A DNA stretch of 64,000 bases, from NCBI RefSeq assembly GCF_001625575.1, contig NZ_AUXV01000001.1, forward strand, positions 233,716 to 297,715. The letters are read 5' to 3'. Positions 39,152 through 48,328 of this stretch are shown in pieces. The notes beneath the pieces were generated by a model. It was not told where the DNA came from. It made no database searches and saw only the letters and a list, made by a program, of their open reading frames with translations. Every line of letters begins with the position of its first letter. Position 1 is the stretch's first letter. This stretch comes from Pseudoalteromonas luteoviolacea S2607 (GTDB lineage Bacteria; Pseudomonadota; Gammaproteobacteria; Enterobacterales; Alteromonadaceae). A program made the position numbers and the translations under genes.

Positions 39152-39817
39152 ATGGCTTTTTGCGAAAATTGGGACAAACTCTATCGAAACAATCAACATA
39201 TGTCAGTTTGGCCTTGGAGCGATGTCGTCAGCGTGTCGCTGCGTCATACTGAGTTAAAGAATGCCTCGGACGATTTTAGAGTACTTGAAGTTGGATGTGG
39301 TGCAGGTGCTAACTTCCCATTTTTTCTGACCTATACAAATAATGTATATGGTATAGATGGCAGCGACTTCATTATTGGTCAACTGCAACAAAGATTTCCA
39401 TCAATTAGTGAGAATTTGTTTTGTGGAGACTTTACTCAACCTTGGCCATTTAATAAAACCTTCGACCTGATAGTCGACAGAGGTGCTTCTGTTCACAATC
39501 CACCCAGCAGTATCAAACGCTATCTAAAGACCGCACTAGAGCAATTGAAGTCAGGTGGTGTATTAGTCATCACAGACTGGTTTAGCACCGAGCACTCTGA
39601 GTATGAAAGCGCGCCTGAATCAATTGATAAATATACTAAAGCAGGCTACGTACAAGGACCTTTTGCACAAGTTGGTAATGTTAATTTTTTTGACAAAGAG
39701 CTAATCTTAGAGCTAGTCACTGATTTCGAGATTATCTCACTATCACATACTGTCAACACCAGCCATAATAGCGAAGATAGATACGCATCGTGGAATATGA
39801 TACTGAGAAAGCCATAA
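39152..39817 (+). CDS. Class I SAM-dependent methyltransferase
   Basis: This 221-residue methyltransferase has motif I VLEVGCGAGANFPFF near residues 46-60, the acidic NVYGIDGSD, and GGVLVITDWF. It starts MAFCENWDKLYRNN, as in small-molecule methyltransferases, with GGAG about 9 bases upstream. It likely methylates the sugar made by this operon. The next gene begins directly after its stop. Confidence 0.82.
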   Translation: MAFCENWDKLYRNNQHMSVWPWSDVVSVSLRHTELKNASDDFRVLEVGCGAGANFPFFLTYTNNVYGIDGSDFIIGQLQQRFPSISENLFCGDFTQPWPFNKTFDLIVDRGASVHNPPSSIKRYLKTALEQLKSGGVLVITDWFSTEHSEYESAPESIDKYTKAGYVQGPFAQVGNVNFFDKELILELVTDFEIISLSHTVNTSHNSEDRYASWNMILRKP

Positions 39818-40795
39818 ATGAAAAGTAAATACAAGCTGGTAAGTTGTGAGCTTGATGCACAGTGGGATCAATTCGTAGCACGATCCCCTCATGGTAGTGC
39901 CTTTTCTATGAGCCAATTTATCGCCACAATAGACGTTAAAGTTCACTCTTTTTATTGCTGTAAAGGTAATGAGAAAATCGCAGCAATATTATTAATTGTT
40001 TCCGATGATGGATGTTCGGTGATTGGCCATCATGATGTCATTTATGATGGTATTATTCACAGAAATACGCGCCATTTAAACAAGGCACAGACTCATTCGG
40101 AAATGTTTTCAGCTCAAGAGTTTATTAGTCAATTTTTAGCAGACAACTACCAACAAGTACACCTTAAGCTACATCCTAATATTGTTGATATTAGGGCTTT
40201 TCAGTGGGTTAACTATCACAATGATGGTAAGAAGTACTCTACAAACATTCGTTACACCTCTGTGTTAGAAATTAGTGAGTTTGAAAATCCGGATTTACCT
40301 TTTGATGATTCTCAGTGCTACTTGAACAGCTCTGTATCTAGACGGCAGGAAATACGGTATGGGTTGAAAAAAGGAGTTTCTGTATACGAGTCGAAACAGT
40401 ATGACCTATTTGCTCAGTTTTATGCTTTAACTATGTCGCGTCAAGAAATTGATATTTCTCAACAACAAATAAATAAGCTAGCTCACATGATTGAAGTGCT
40501 CCATAGTTCGGGTCTTTTGCTATTAGTTGAAGCAAAAGACCAATCTGGACGCATTGGTAGTTTCGCAAGCTATTTAATCCTCAATGACACTGCATACTAC
40601 TTTTATGGTGCCAATGATCCACAAATGCGTGACAGTCATACTGGAACTGCTGTCCTTTGGCAGTCCATCCCTCTTTTAGTTGAGCGAGGAGCTCGCCTTT
40701 TAGATTTAGAAGGAATAAATAGCCCTAAAAGAGGTTGGTTCAAACTCAGTTTTGGTGGTGAAATTATCTCTTATTTTCATCTTCATTTAGGCTAA
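39818..40795 (+). CDS. FemAB/GNAT-like acyltransferase
   Basis: The 325-residue protein has a FemAB-like double-GNAT layout: SRRQEIRYGLKKGV in the middle and, in the C-terminal half, SFASYLILNDTAYYFYGAND then GARLLDLEGINSPKRGWFKLSFGG. This pattern is seen in glycan-locus N-acyl or aminoacyl transferases. It is the last gene of the plus-strand operon, directly followed by a terminator. The acceptor is probably a sugar amine, by inference. Confidence 0.7.
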   Translation: MKSKYKLVSCELDAQWDQFVARSPHGSAFSMSQFIATIDVKVHSFYCCKGNEKIAAILLIVSDDGCSVIGHHDVIYDGIIHRNTRHLNKAQTHSEMFSAQEFISQFLADNYQQVHLKLHPNIVDIRAFQWVNYHNDGKKYSTNIRYTSVLEISEFENPDLPFDDSQCYLNSSVSRRQEIRYGLKKGVSVYESKQYDLFAQFYALTMSRQEIDISQQQINKLAHMIEVLHSSGLLLLVEAKDQSGRIGSFASYLILNDTAYYFYGANDPQMRDSHTGTAVLWQSIPLLVERGARLLDLEGINSPKRGWFKLSFGGEIISYFHLHLG

Positions 40796-40811
40796 ATATA
40801 ACGACCATTAA

Positions 40812-40842
40812 AAAAGGCACCTATTTACAATCGGTGCCTTTT
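40812..40842. terminator. Bidirectional terminator between convergent operons
   Basis: A 10-bp stem AAAAGGCACC/GGTGCCTTTT with an 11-base loop has A- and T-runs on both flanks. It separates the plus-strand sugar operon from the minus-strand flaG-fliD-maf operon. Confidence 0.85.
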
Positions 40843-40853
40843 AAATTGAGGGT

Positions 40854-42218
40854 TTAAAGTCTATCTATTGATTCAAATGCATCTATAAGTACGTCAGCTT
40901 GGCGCCAACACCTACCACTATACCGCCCCGACACAATTAAATTGTCTACACTTTTATCTAATAACTCAAAATTATGTAGATTGACATCTTTAAACTCTTT
41001 AGTTGGGACTGGGAAAGTATTATTTATGGCTTGTGTTTGAGAGCTTACCACCTGTGCGTTTTCATCAACGATAGACATTGCTTTGAGCTGTGCTACAACA
41101 TGCTCAAGTGAATAAGATGATACTTCATCAGGCGAGCACAATATCTCTGCCGTCAAATGGTGGTGGACTGCACTTTTATCCAGATTAGGGTATAAAGTCA
41201 GTCTAAAGATATCTGTACTACTGTCCCACACCCAAAGATAGTGAGACTTCCTGTTAATCAAAGGCTTGTCAAAGTTTAAATGAAATATAACTGCTGTTCT
41301 TAATTCCATTTGTCCCCGTTGTGGCTCTAGCCCCAGCGCATTCAGCGCAATAAACGGCGGTGCACTCCAAAACAGTAAATCACATGAAAGTACTCTGTCC
41401 GAAGCCAATTCAATATGGGTAATTTTCGTGCCCGAACGAACTATCTTTTTAACTCGCTCTGACACAATAACTTCCACTCCAGCTTGTTCAACCTGTGAGA
41501 GCAGCTCTTGAATCCAGTGTCCTATACCTTCACCATTATTAGGGTAAAAATATTTTACATCTGGCAATTTGTCACGTTCTTTTCTCGCCAAAAAATCCTG
41601 CTCGGTTTGATAACCCAATTTGTTATCAAAGGCCGGAAGCTCTTTGAGCTTAGCTGCGACACCAGCCGGCAATGCCAAGATACGAGTGAACCCAAATAAG
41701 CCGGCATCCATTGTAAGCCCTCTTACATCGACATGTTTGCCATACAGTTTCTGTAAAATGGGCACAACAATGCTATGAGTAAAGACTACACCCAAAGAAT
41801 TAATGCAGTGATCATAAATAAATTGCTCTGATGGCTGAGCAGTTAAGTTAATCAACTCGCCACACCCCTGGGAGTATAGCGCGGGCTCCAATTTTTGAGC
41901 ATTTGGAAAAGGACTGGTCAAATCCCAGCTTCCGGCAAAATAATTACCCGACTCAAGTTTATCAATCGTATTCCAGAGAGATTTATCGTCTACATGGCCA
42001 AATAAAATTTGATCAAGCTCTTCAATGCCCGTGGCGTTAGGGATGTGAGATCCCATATCATACGCTGCACCTCTGCTATCCTTTATCGAGCAAAACAGTC
42101 CGCCTATGCGCTCTGCTTGTTCAACCAAAACAACGTTATATCCTCTCTTTTTCAACAACAAGGAGGACACCAAACCACAGACTCCACCGCCAACTACCAC
42201 TGCGTTTTGATTTACCAT
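40854..42218 (-). CDS. FAD/NAD(P)-dependent amine-oxidoreductase-like protein
   Basis: In 454 residues the N-terminal dinucleotide-binding motif is VVVGGGVCGLVSSLLLKKRG, then VLVEQAERIGGLFCS. A C-terminal NLIVSGRYSGRCWRQADVLID matches the second FAD contact of the protoporphyrinogen oxidase/UDP-galactopyranose mutase superfamily. It is the last gene of the flaG-fliD-fliS-flaI-maf unit. It could act on a nucleotide sugar or on the attached glycan. The exact reaction is unknown. Confidence 0.8.
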   Translation of the reverse strand: MVNQNAVVVGGGVCGLVSSLLLKKRGYNVVLVEQAERIGGLFCSIKDSRGAAYDMGSHIPNATGIEELDQILFGHVDDKSLWNTIDKLESGNYFAGSWDLTSPFPNAQKLEPALYSQGCGELINLTAQPSEQFIYDHCINSLGVVFTHSIVVPILQKLYGKHVDVRGLTMDAGLFGFTRILALPAGVAAKLKELPAFDNKLGYQTEQDFLARKERDKLPDVKYFYPNNGEGIGHWIQELLSQVEQAGVEVIVSERVKKIVRSGTKITHIELASDRVLSCDLLFWSAPPFIALNALGLEPQRGQMELRTAVIFHLNFDKPLINRKSHYLWVWDSSTDIFRLTLYPNLDKSAVHHHLTAEILCSPDEVSSYSLEHVVAQLKAMSIVDENAQVVSSQTQAINNTFPVPTKEFKDVNLHNFELLDKSVDNLIVSGRYSGRCWRQADVLIDAFESIDRL

Positions 42219-42238
42219 GACAACTCCTAAACTGCTTT

Positions 42239-43555
42239 TTACGATCTAACCATCTTCAAGAGCCCTTGTTCTTCCAACTTGTGAATAGCCGTAGCCATAT
42301 CGCCAACAGAAACTCCCAGCTTTTTCGCAATCTCAATAGTGTCATGTTCACCATCACCGTAACTAAGCAGCATCTTTATTTGGTTTAGTTCATCCACTTG
42401 CTTTTTTCTTTCTTCACTAAAAAAGCTGAGAGTTGGGTACAACCCGCGATTACCAAGCTGTGGCTCACCATAAGGATACTGGTTTTCAAACACAGCGGAT
42501 TGTTCCATCTCAAGAAAAACTCGCTCGAGTTTATCAATGCTATCTAGCAATGATTCAATACCCATATATTCTTTATCGTCCAATGACGTATGATATTGAG
42601 GGTAGCCGTCATGAAAACTGCGGCTCACACAGCATACAGGTAACTGGAAGCCAGGAGCATTGTATTGCCTTTCATCAGATCCAGATAATGGAGAATAAGC
42701 GATGTTGCGGTGACCATGTCCATGTTCATTCAGGTGATAAAGCAACTTGTCTAATAGTCCATTATCATTACGGCTGTGTTTGAAGGTTAATTCTTGCTGT
42801 TTCCCTCCTACACAGTTAATAACTAGACCAGCGACCATATTTTTCGAAAAGTTCTTATGCTCCAAATGCAATAGCCCTAAACTGCCTATTGTTTCAGGAT
42901 GCAAAGCAAACCTATAGGTATAACGGCGCTTTGGCCACTTCTTTATCCGATGATATAGACCCAACAGCACTAAAGGCCCGCTGAGTTCATTGTTCGCCAT
43001 AGATGGGTGACATAGGTAAGAGCTCAACAAAACCTCTTGCTTGCTGTCGCCCTCTAATATTGTTTGCGCAATATCTAGATTACCATCAACAAACTCGCTT
43101 TTTACTACTGCTCTGTAATTACCCTCTGGCAGATTATCTCTTACTTGCTGAGATAAACAAAACCCCCAACGCTTTTTGTAATAACTCGTAACGTAAGGAA
43201 TGGCCGTAGGCTGTTCTGGTAAGCTGTAAAGGTGGTTTTGTAGTTCATCGAGCGGTAACGTCTTATCCACCGCTTCTGAGTAGTTAACAACCTCGAGGTT
43301 CAAGCGCTGCATATCTGCAACTTTTGTCCCATCTGGCGCCTCTAAATAGGCTTCACTGCAATGCCACTCTTGTGGAACCTGCCAGTCAAAAATCTGAGTA
43401 CCTGTTTTTATTGAACTGATTTCCAATGGCATATACTGTGCAAAAATATGGTAGCTCTGCCTTAAACCAGGGCCTGTGATAGAGCGTAATATGGGAAATA
43501 GCTTGTCATACAAGTCACTATAAAATTGCTCAGATTCAGTGTAAGTTTGAGTCAC
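42239..43555 (-). CDS. Aminopeptidase-like protein (DUF4910 type) with C-terminal winged helix
   Basis: The 438 residues have an M28-like core with candidate metal ligands in LCHPSMANNELSGPLV, the LHPETIGSLG segment, GSDERQYNAPG and YHTSLDD. The C-terminal 65 residues look like a winged-helix module (EIAKKLGVSVGDMATAIHKLEEQGLL). Such proteins recur in surface-glycan and flagellar glycosylation loci, where their role is poorly known. The start is GTG at 43555 after an AGGGAT. It lies 2 bases after maf. Confidence 0.78.
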   Translation of the reverse strand: MTQTYTESEQFYSDLYDKLFPILRSITGPGLRQSYHIFAQYMPLEISSIKTGTQIFDWQVPQEWHCSEAYLEAPDGTKVADMQRLNLEVVNYSEAVDKTLPLDELQNHLYSLPEQPTAIPYVTSYYKKRWGFCLSQQVRDNLPEGNYRAVVKSEFVDGNLDIAQTILEGDSKQEVLLSSYLCHPSMANNELSGPLVLLGLYHRIKKWPKRRYTYRFALHPETIGSLGLLHLEHKNFSKNMVAGLVINCVGGKQQELTFKHSRNDNGLLDKLLYHLNEHGHGHRNIAYSPLSGSDERQYNAPGFQLPVCCVSRSFHDGYPQYHTSLDDKEYMGIESLLDSIDKLERVFLEMEQSAVFENQYPYGEPQLGNRGLYPTLSFFSEERKKQVDELNQIKMLLSYGDGEHDTIEIAKKLGVSVGDMATAIHKLEEQGLLKMVRS

Positions 43556-43557
43556 TT

Positions 43558-45642
43558 TTAATCCCTTCCTAAGTCACACTTTTCGCGATAGTTATCTTTA
43601 TAGTAATCTTTCATTTCAGATACGTAGCCTTGCCATAAATTATTAATTTTTTGGTAGCTCTGCAACGTAAACTCTTCATCTTTATACGTATACAAGAGTG
43701 TTAGCATAGGGCAGTGGTAGTACAATAACGCCCCCTTTATCATATGAAATAAATGATTTAACGCCGTATTTTTAAATGAATAAACATACCTAGCCTGTCG
43801 CATTAACAACTCTGACGCTTCCACCCTGCTTTTTACTGGCTCTTTGGTAAGACTTAAAATGTGATCACAAATTTCGTTAAACCCTTTTACACCAACTAAT
43901 TCATCATTGATTTTTTCTAAGTTAAAAGGGGTAAAAAAGTCAGTTTTTAGCGACTCTACCTGCGAAAATTTATCTGCTTTGGTTGGTATAGGAAGGAGCT
44001 CTTCAGCAGGGATTTCATAAGCGCCCGTCAACTTTGCCCCACTACCTACATTGTAAATTGTTCTTTTTGGATAGTACTCAATAACGCTTTCTAGCTGGCT
44101 GTGCGCCATCATGAACAAATCGTTCGTCTCGACTTGCCCACCAAAGTTAGCTGGCAAGTATTTACCATCCATTTTCAAACATAACATACCTTCTTCGTCT
44201 TCATCATTTTGATTCTTCTTATAAATGCTGTCCTTACTATGATGCTCGCCTGTCAATAAATTGCCATTATCGATACCAAATAAGTAGATGTTTTTGAAAC
44301 CAGCATATAGTGCAAAAGACAAAGCCGCATTTGCCACCACCGGATTACAATATGGAATAAGAGGTATCCCTTTGCCCAGCTCTGTGTGGCCCAATATTTC
44401 GAGTAAAAACGTGCCAGCTTCACTACCTTTACCAGCAATGCCTGCCCACTTGTAGCGATCGATGTTGTCCGGATAAAGCGTGTTGAGTCCAATCAAGTTT
44501 GTTTTTTTATAGACTTCTTCAGGTACTATGTCCCCAAAGATTTTATAATTTGAATAAGGTCGTTCGACAAGGATATGGAAATCGGCTTCTATTCCTTTGT
44601 TATACAAGGTCGCAATAGATGTACCTGCAGCAAGCAAAATGGCATTTTGCTTATTCGCTTTGATAAACGCTTCTGCTTCATCCAGTGACGGGCCGTTACC
44701 CATTATAAAAACCGGCGTTGACAGGTCTATCCCTGTACTTTGATTGCCTGTCAAAATAGGGGCATTTTTCTCTACTAGGTGGATACTGTGAGAAAGGCCA
44801 GTGATAGCATCATTAAAGAAGCCGTGCCCGAATTGAAATTTAAAGTATTCACGAGACCATTGCTGGATGAGCTGCACAACTTCAGATTGAGGCGTATGTT
44901 GATAGCAAAAGCTACGTACTAATGAGAATGCACCTATTCTTTCGACTAACACTTCCAGATCTTTTATAAACGTACTGGTATCTGCACCGAGCTGGAAGAA
45001 CATATTTCCACCACGCTCGTCTACTTGCTCGATCAGCTTATACCAGTCGGTACAAAATAAACTGGCAAAGAAAACTTCTAGATCAGGCTCTACAAGGAAG
45101 ATGTACTCAAAATTTACTCGATTAAATAGGATCTCCAAATGATAACCAAGCCCAATACCAAATAAAATCCCAGTTGGAAAATGCGCAGGTAAGGAGCCCA
45201 AGTGCGGTTCGTTTTCTGCTTGGATTTGTTCCATTGACTCCGACAACGACCTCATGTATCGCACATGAATTCGCTCATCATCATCGCTGGTTGCATAAGA
45301 GGTATAATCTGTCGCGCAATATACAGGCGTCTTAATATTCAACTCTACCTGAGCTTTGCTTTGAGCAATGGGATCGTCACTATAAAGCGGCGCACTATAG
45401 CCTTTGGGTACAAAGTTACCATGACCTGATTTAGTTACGTGTATACAAAAGTCATCACGTACAGAGAATTCACTAAAGGTTTTTGCAATATCAGGGTAGT
45501 ACTGTTCAAAGCAGGCCATATTTTTGGCAAACCGTTCGTTGGCTTGCTCTGCAAAAATAGCTTCTCTTTTCTGGTGTTCTATGGATTCAGATAATTTATC
45601 ATCTAAAGATTGGATTTGTTGTTCGATTGATTTTTTATTCAT
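43558..45642 (-). CDS. maf: Motility-associated factor (Maf) flagellin glycosyltransferase
   Basis: This is a Maf-family protein of 694 residues. The central MptE-like/DUF115 domain begins with FIMGNGPSLDEAEAFI and AAGTSIATLYNKGIEADFHILVERP. The N-terminal part contains FPTGILFGIGLGYHLEILF, typical of Maf. These enzymes transfer pseudaminic or legionaminic acid to Ser/Thr of flagellin in the cytoplasm before export. It lies 11 bases behind the FliT-like gene, so it is coexpressed with the flagellin chaperones. The linked pse genes make pseudaminate the expected donor. Confidence 0.9.
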   Translation of the reverse strand: MNKKSIEQQIQSLDDKLSESIEHQKREAIFAEQANERFAKNMACFEQYYPDIAKTFSEFSVRDDFCIHVTKSGHGNFVPKGYSAPLYSDDPIAQSKAQVELNIKTPVYCATDYTSYATSDDDERIHVRYMRSLSESMEQIQAENEPHLGSLPAHFPTGILFGIGLGYHLEILFNRVNFEYIFLVEPDLEVFFASLFCTDWYKLIEQVDERGGNMFFQLGADTSTFIKDLEVLVERIGAFSLVRSFCYQHTPQSEVVQLIQQWSREYFKFQFGHGFFNDAITGLSHSIHLVEKNAPILTGNQSTGIDLSTPVFIMGNGPSLDEAEAFIKANKQNAILLAAGTSIATLYNKGIEADFHILVERPYSNYKIFGDIVPEEVYKKTNLIGLNTLYPDNIDRYKWAGIAGKGSEAGTFLLEILGHTELGKGIPLIPYCNPVVANAALSFALYAGFKNIYLFGIDNGNLLTGEHHSKDSIYKKNQNDEDEEGMLCLKMDGKYLPANFGGQVETNDLFMMAHSQLESVIEYYPKRTIYNVGSGAKLTGAYEIPAEELLPIPTKADKFSQVESLKTDFFTPFNLEKINDELVGVKGFNEICDHILSLTKEPVKSRVEASELLMRQARYVYSFKNTALNHLFHMIKGALLYYHCPMLTLLYTYKDEEFTLQSYQKINNLWQGYVSEMKDYYKDNYREKCDLGRD

Positions 45643-45653
45643 AAATGTTCTGG

Positions 45654-45968
45654 CTACTGCATGCCTTTATATGCATTTATTTTTTTCTTGTTAGATAAGT
45701 GTTTACCAAGTTTTTGGGATACGTCTGCTTTTTGACTGCCTAGCAAGTCACTCAACTCACCTATCTTGTCATAAAAGTGCGTAAGCATAGAAATCTGAGT
45801 GTCAGAAAGCTCAACGTCTTGATTCGCAAATAGCTGCTTTATACACTCATCTATTTTTTGCACTTCTCCCTGGGCATCTTCCAGCTTTCCATTGTGACAA
45901 TACACTTCAAGCTGGTCTAAAAATAAGCCTATATCATCTATACTAGCCGACATTCGCATCTGTGCCAT
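45654..45968 (-). CDS. flaI: FlaI/FliT-like flagellar chaperone
   Basis: A small helical protein of 104 residues in the position of Vibrio flaI, directly after fliS. It is charged and coiled-coil-like with no membrane segment. FliT-type proteins bind the FliD cap protein before export. The ATG at 45968 lies within the end of fliS (26-base overlap) and has an AGGG nearby. An ATG at 45953 is possible. The assignment is mostly by position. Confidence 0.65.
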   Translation of the reverse strand: MAQMRMSASIDDIGLFLDQLEVYCHNGKLEDAQGEVQKIDECIKQLFANQDVELSDTQISMLTHFYDKIGELSDLLGSQKADVSQKLGKHLSNKKKINAYKGMQ

Positions 45969-46371
45969 TTTGCCCTAACGTTTTTTCTCTCACATCATAA
46001 GGAATGGCATCCCAGGCAGATTTGATTTCTTTCAATAAATTAGAGACTTCGTCAATAATAGCAGGGTCATTTTGCAAGCTGGCATCTAGCAATCTATCTA
46101 GCATGTAAGAATACAGAGCATATAAATTTTCTGTTACCTCACCACCCACTTCAAAATCTAGACAATCTCTCAACGCGTTAATAATCGCAGAAGACTTTGA
46201 AATATGTTCAGATTTAGCTTCTAAATGCTTTTTCTCAATTGCAACCTTGGCAAGCACCATTTTTTCGATTGCACCCGCCATCAACATTTGAATTACTTCG
46301 TATCTATCAGCACCTGCAACTCGGGTTTTAAGTGCCTCACGCTGATAGTTTTTTACTCTTGCGTTATACAT
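45943..46371 (-). CDS. fliS: Flagellin export chaperone FliS
   Basis: FliS binds unfolded flagellin and prevents cytoplasmic polymerisation. In 142 residues the family core is YEVIQMLMAGAIEKMVLAKVAIE, with LRDCLDFEVGGEVTENLYALY. A GGAG site precedes the ATG. It is placed between fliD and the FliT-like gene. Confidence 0.96.
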   Translation of the reverse strand: MYNARVKNYQREALKTRVAGADRYEVIQMLMAGAIEKMVLAKVAIEKKHLEAKSEHISKSSAIINALRDCLDFEVGGEVTENLYALYSYMLDRLLDASLQNDPAIIDEVSNLLKEIKSAWDAIPYDVREKTLGQNGTDANVG

Positions 46372-46388
46372 AACGGCTCCTTAGTGTG

Positions 46389-47810
46389 TTATTTCTTGGT
46401 AAATCCTGGCAGGTTTGCAAGCTGCGCGCCTAGATAGTTTTGTGTTTGCTGCATTTGCGCAATTAAAACATCCAGACCAGCATACTGCTTCCTTAACCTT
46501 TCTTCCAAAGATTGCATTCTATATTCATGGTTTACTACATCATCCTCTAAGTCTTTAATTTGACTGTTGAGGCTATCTTCCCTTTGTTTTAGTAAACCAC
46601 CTGAATCTACATAGTTACCAAGTAACGATTCGAGTTCTTTGGCAACACCATTAGGTCCTGCAAAGGCTGTGCCAATATCATCATAATTTGAGTCCATGGC
46701 ATCATTTAAACTACGAACTAAAGATGACTTCTCAAGGTAGCCTTCTTTATCTATTCCTAAACCGATATCAAAAATCGAGCCAAATGGGCCAGCATCGGTC
46801 AGTGGCTTTGACAATGCCGTGACTAATTGGTCATCCAAGCTACGCATAGACGAGTCGCCATTGAGCGGTTTTCCGATTCTTGTTTGAAACCCGATCTGGC
46901 CTATTAATGCATTATAGTTCGAAATAAACTCATCTATTAACGTAGTTACCGACTCCCTATCGTAGTCGATATTAAGCTTGGCTGTTTCGTACTGTGAAGT
47001 TGTCGCGTCTTGTACACTAAGCGCCTTCGCAGTGATGGTCATGTCTTGTACTGCGTCTTTAAAGGTGTTAGTTGCACTGGTCACTTCAAGGCCATCAACC
47101 GTTATTTTTGCATTTTGTGCTTTATCAGCGTCCGCAATACGCATGCCGCCTGTCGGATTAGTTGACGCGTCATAGGTTTCTATCGCATCTAGTTCGGAGG
47201 TGTCACTGGTAATGACCAAATCATTGCCATCGCCAGTTTCATTTGAGGTTAATACCAGCTTACTACCGATAGCAGCGTCACCGGTATTTACGATGTTCGC
47301 TGTTACGCCAAAGTTAGTATCACTTGCATTGATGGCATCACGTAATTCACTTAACGTCATACCCGCTGTTACTGTTAAATCGAAAGATTTCGAGCCTGCG
47401 GCAAAAGACAGAGTTCCCCCAGACGCGCTTACAACTGCATCACTTGAGGCAAACGCGTTATCTGCACTGACAGCGCGGCTACCCTGTGCCAATTGCGTTA
47501 CCGCTATATCGAAATCACCTACAGAAATTTTTGACGTAGGAGTAACACTGATGATGTCACCGCTACTCGGCTGCGTTATATTTGCAACACGTTTGTTGAA
47601 ATTGTCTAGATCTGCCAATTTTTCGACAGTATCGTTAAGTTTGGAGATAGCAGATTTCACTTCGCCAACCGCTGATAACTCAACTTTTAGCGCTTCATCT
47701 TTTTTCGCGAACTGTTGCATCTTGGGCACATTTTCAGCATCCACAGACGCCTTAATGATACTCTCAAGATTCAAACCTGAACCAACGCCCGCTGACGTAA
47801 TAAGTGGCAT
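46389..47810 (-). CDS. fliD: Filament cap protein FliD
   Basis: FliD caps the growing filament and guides flagellin insertion. In 473 residues the N-terminal D0 segment is PLITSAGVGSGLNLESIIKA. The variable middle is rich in Thr, Ser and Ala. The C-terminal coiled coil includes KQYAGLDVLIAQMQQTQNYL. A GGAGG site lies before the ATG. It follows flaG by 21 bases. Confidence 0.96.
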   Translation of the reverse strand: MPLITSAGVGSGLNLESIIKASVDAENVPKMQQFAKKDEALKVELSAVGEVKSAISKLNDTVEKLADLDNFNKRVANITQPSSGDIISVTPTSKISVGDFDIAVTQLAQGSRAVSADNAFASSDAVVSASGGTLSFAAGSKSFDLTVTAGMTLSELRDAINASDTNFGVTANIVNTGDAAIGSKLVLTSNETGDGNDLVITSDTSELDAIETYDASTNPTGGMRIADADKAQNAKITVDGLEVTSATNTFKDAVQDMTITAKALSVQDATTSQYETAKLNIDYDRESVTTLIDEFISNYNALIGQIGFQTRIGKPLNGDSSMRSLDDQLVTALSKPLTDAGPFGSIFDIGLGIDKEGYLEKSSLVRSLNDAMDSNYDDIGTAFAGPNGVAKELESLLGNYVDSGGLLKQREDSLNSQIKDLEDDVVNHEYRMQSLEERLRKQYAGLDVLIAQMQQTQNYLGAQLANLPGFTKK

Positions 47811-47831
47811 TTTGCTACCTCCAACTAATTA

Positions 47832-48242
47832 TCAAGCTGTTCTGTCGAACAACAAGCCTTTGCCTGATACCTTATCGGCAAATTCATCCAAAGCCTTAGC
47901 TACTTCACGAAATTCCTCGGAAGGTATTTCCCTTATAACCTCTTCACTGTCTCTATCGATGACCCTGATGAATGGTGGATCACCATTTTCATCAAACTCG
48001 AAAGACAAATTTGTAGACGTAACTGGTAAAACATCGTTGAGTCTACCAAGGTTAGCCTTAACTTCCTCAAAAAGTTCGGATTGAAGGTTACCCTCTTCCT
48101 CCCTCTTTTGGCGCGCGGTTTCAACTTTACTCGCATTTTCAATAGCGCGCAAAGTATCTGTCCCTTCTTCGGGCTTCGTTTTCTCAAGAGTTGGCACTAT
48201 GTTGTTCGATCCAACTCCAGCTGAAGATTGAACATCTTTCAC
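47832..48242 (-). CDS. flaG: Flagellar protein FlaG
   Basis: FlaG is a small protein linked to filament length. In 136 residues the conserved part is the C-terminal half: TSTNLSFEFDENGDPPFIRV and then SEEVIREIPSEEF. The start codon is GTG (48240-48242), six bases after a GGAGG. It is the first gene of the flaG-fliD-fliS-flaI-maf unit. Confidence 0.92.
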   Translation of the reverse strand: MKDVQSSAGVGSNNIVPTLEKTKPEEGTDTLRAIENASKVETARQKREEEGNLQSELFEEVKANLGRLNDVLPVTSTNLSFEFDENGDPPFIRVIDRDSEEVIREIPSEEFREVAKALDEFADKVSGKGLLFDRTA

Positions 48243-48279
48243 AATACACCTCCAAGCAACAAGCCTAACTTATAGTATA

Positions 48280-48312
48280 CGTCAAGTTTGTAATTTAGTC
48301 CCAAACTTGACG
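48280..48312 (-). terminator. Hairpin after the first-listed flagellin
   Basis: A perfect 11-bp stem (CGTCAAGTTTG with its complement) and an 11-base loop lie between the flagellin stop and flaG. No T-run follows, so read-through into flaG is possible. A weak sigma-54-like element (GG and GC ten bases apart) overlaps its upstream side at about 48311-48327. Confidence 0.5.
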
Positions 48313-48328
48313 CTACTATCACGCCAAC

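Noticed and set aside
47200..48084. Long open frame (about 294 codons) on the plus strand across fliD and flaG
   Set aside because: It is antisense to two well-supported flagellar genes, has a Ser/Thr/Leu-rich composition typical of a shadow frame, no ribosome-binding site and no family resemblance.
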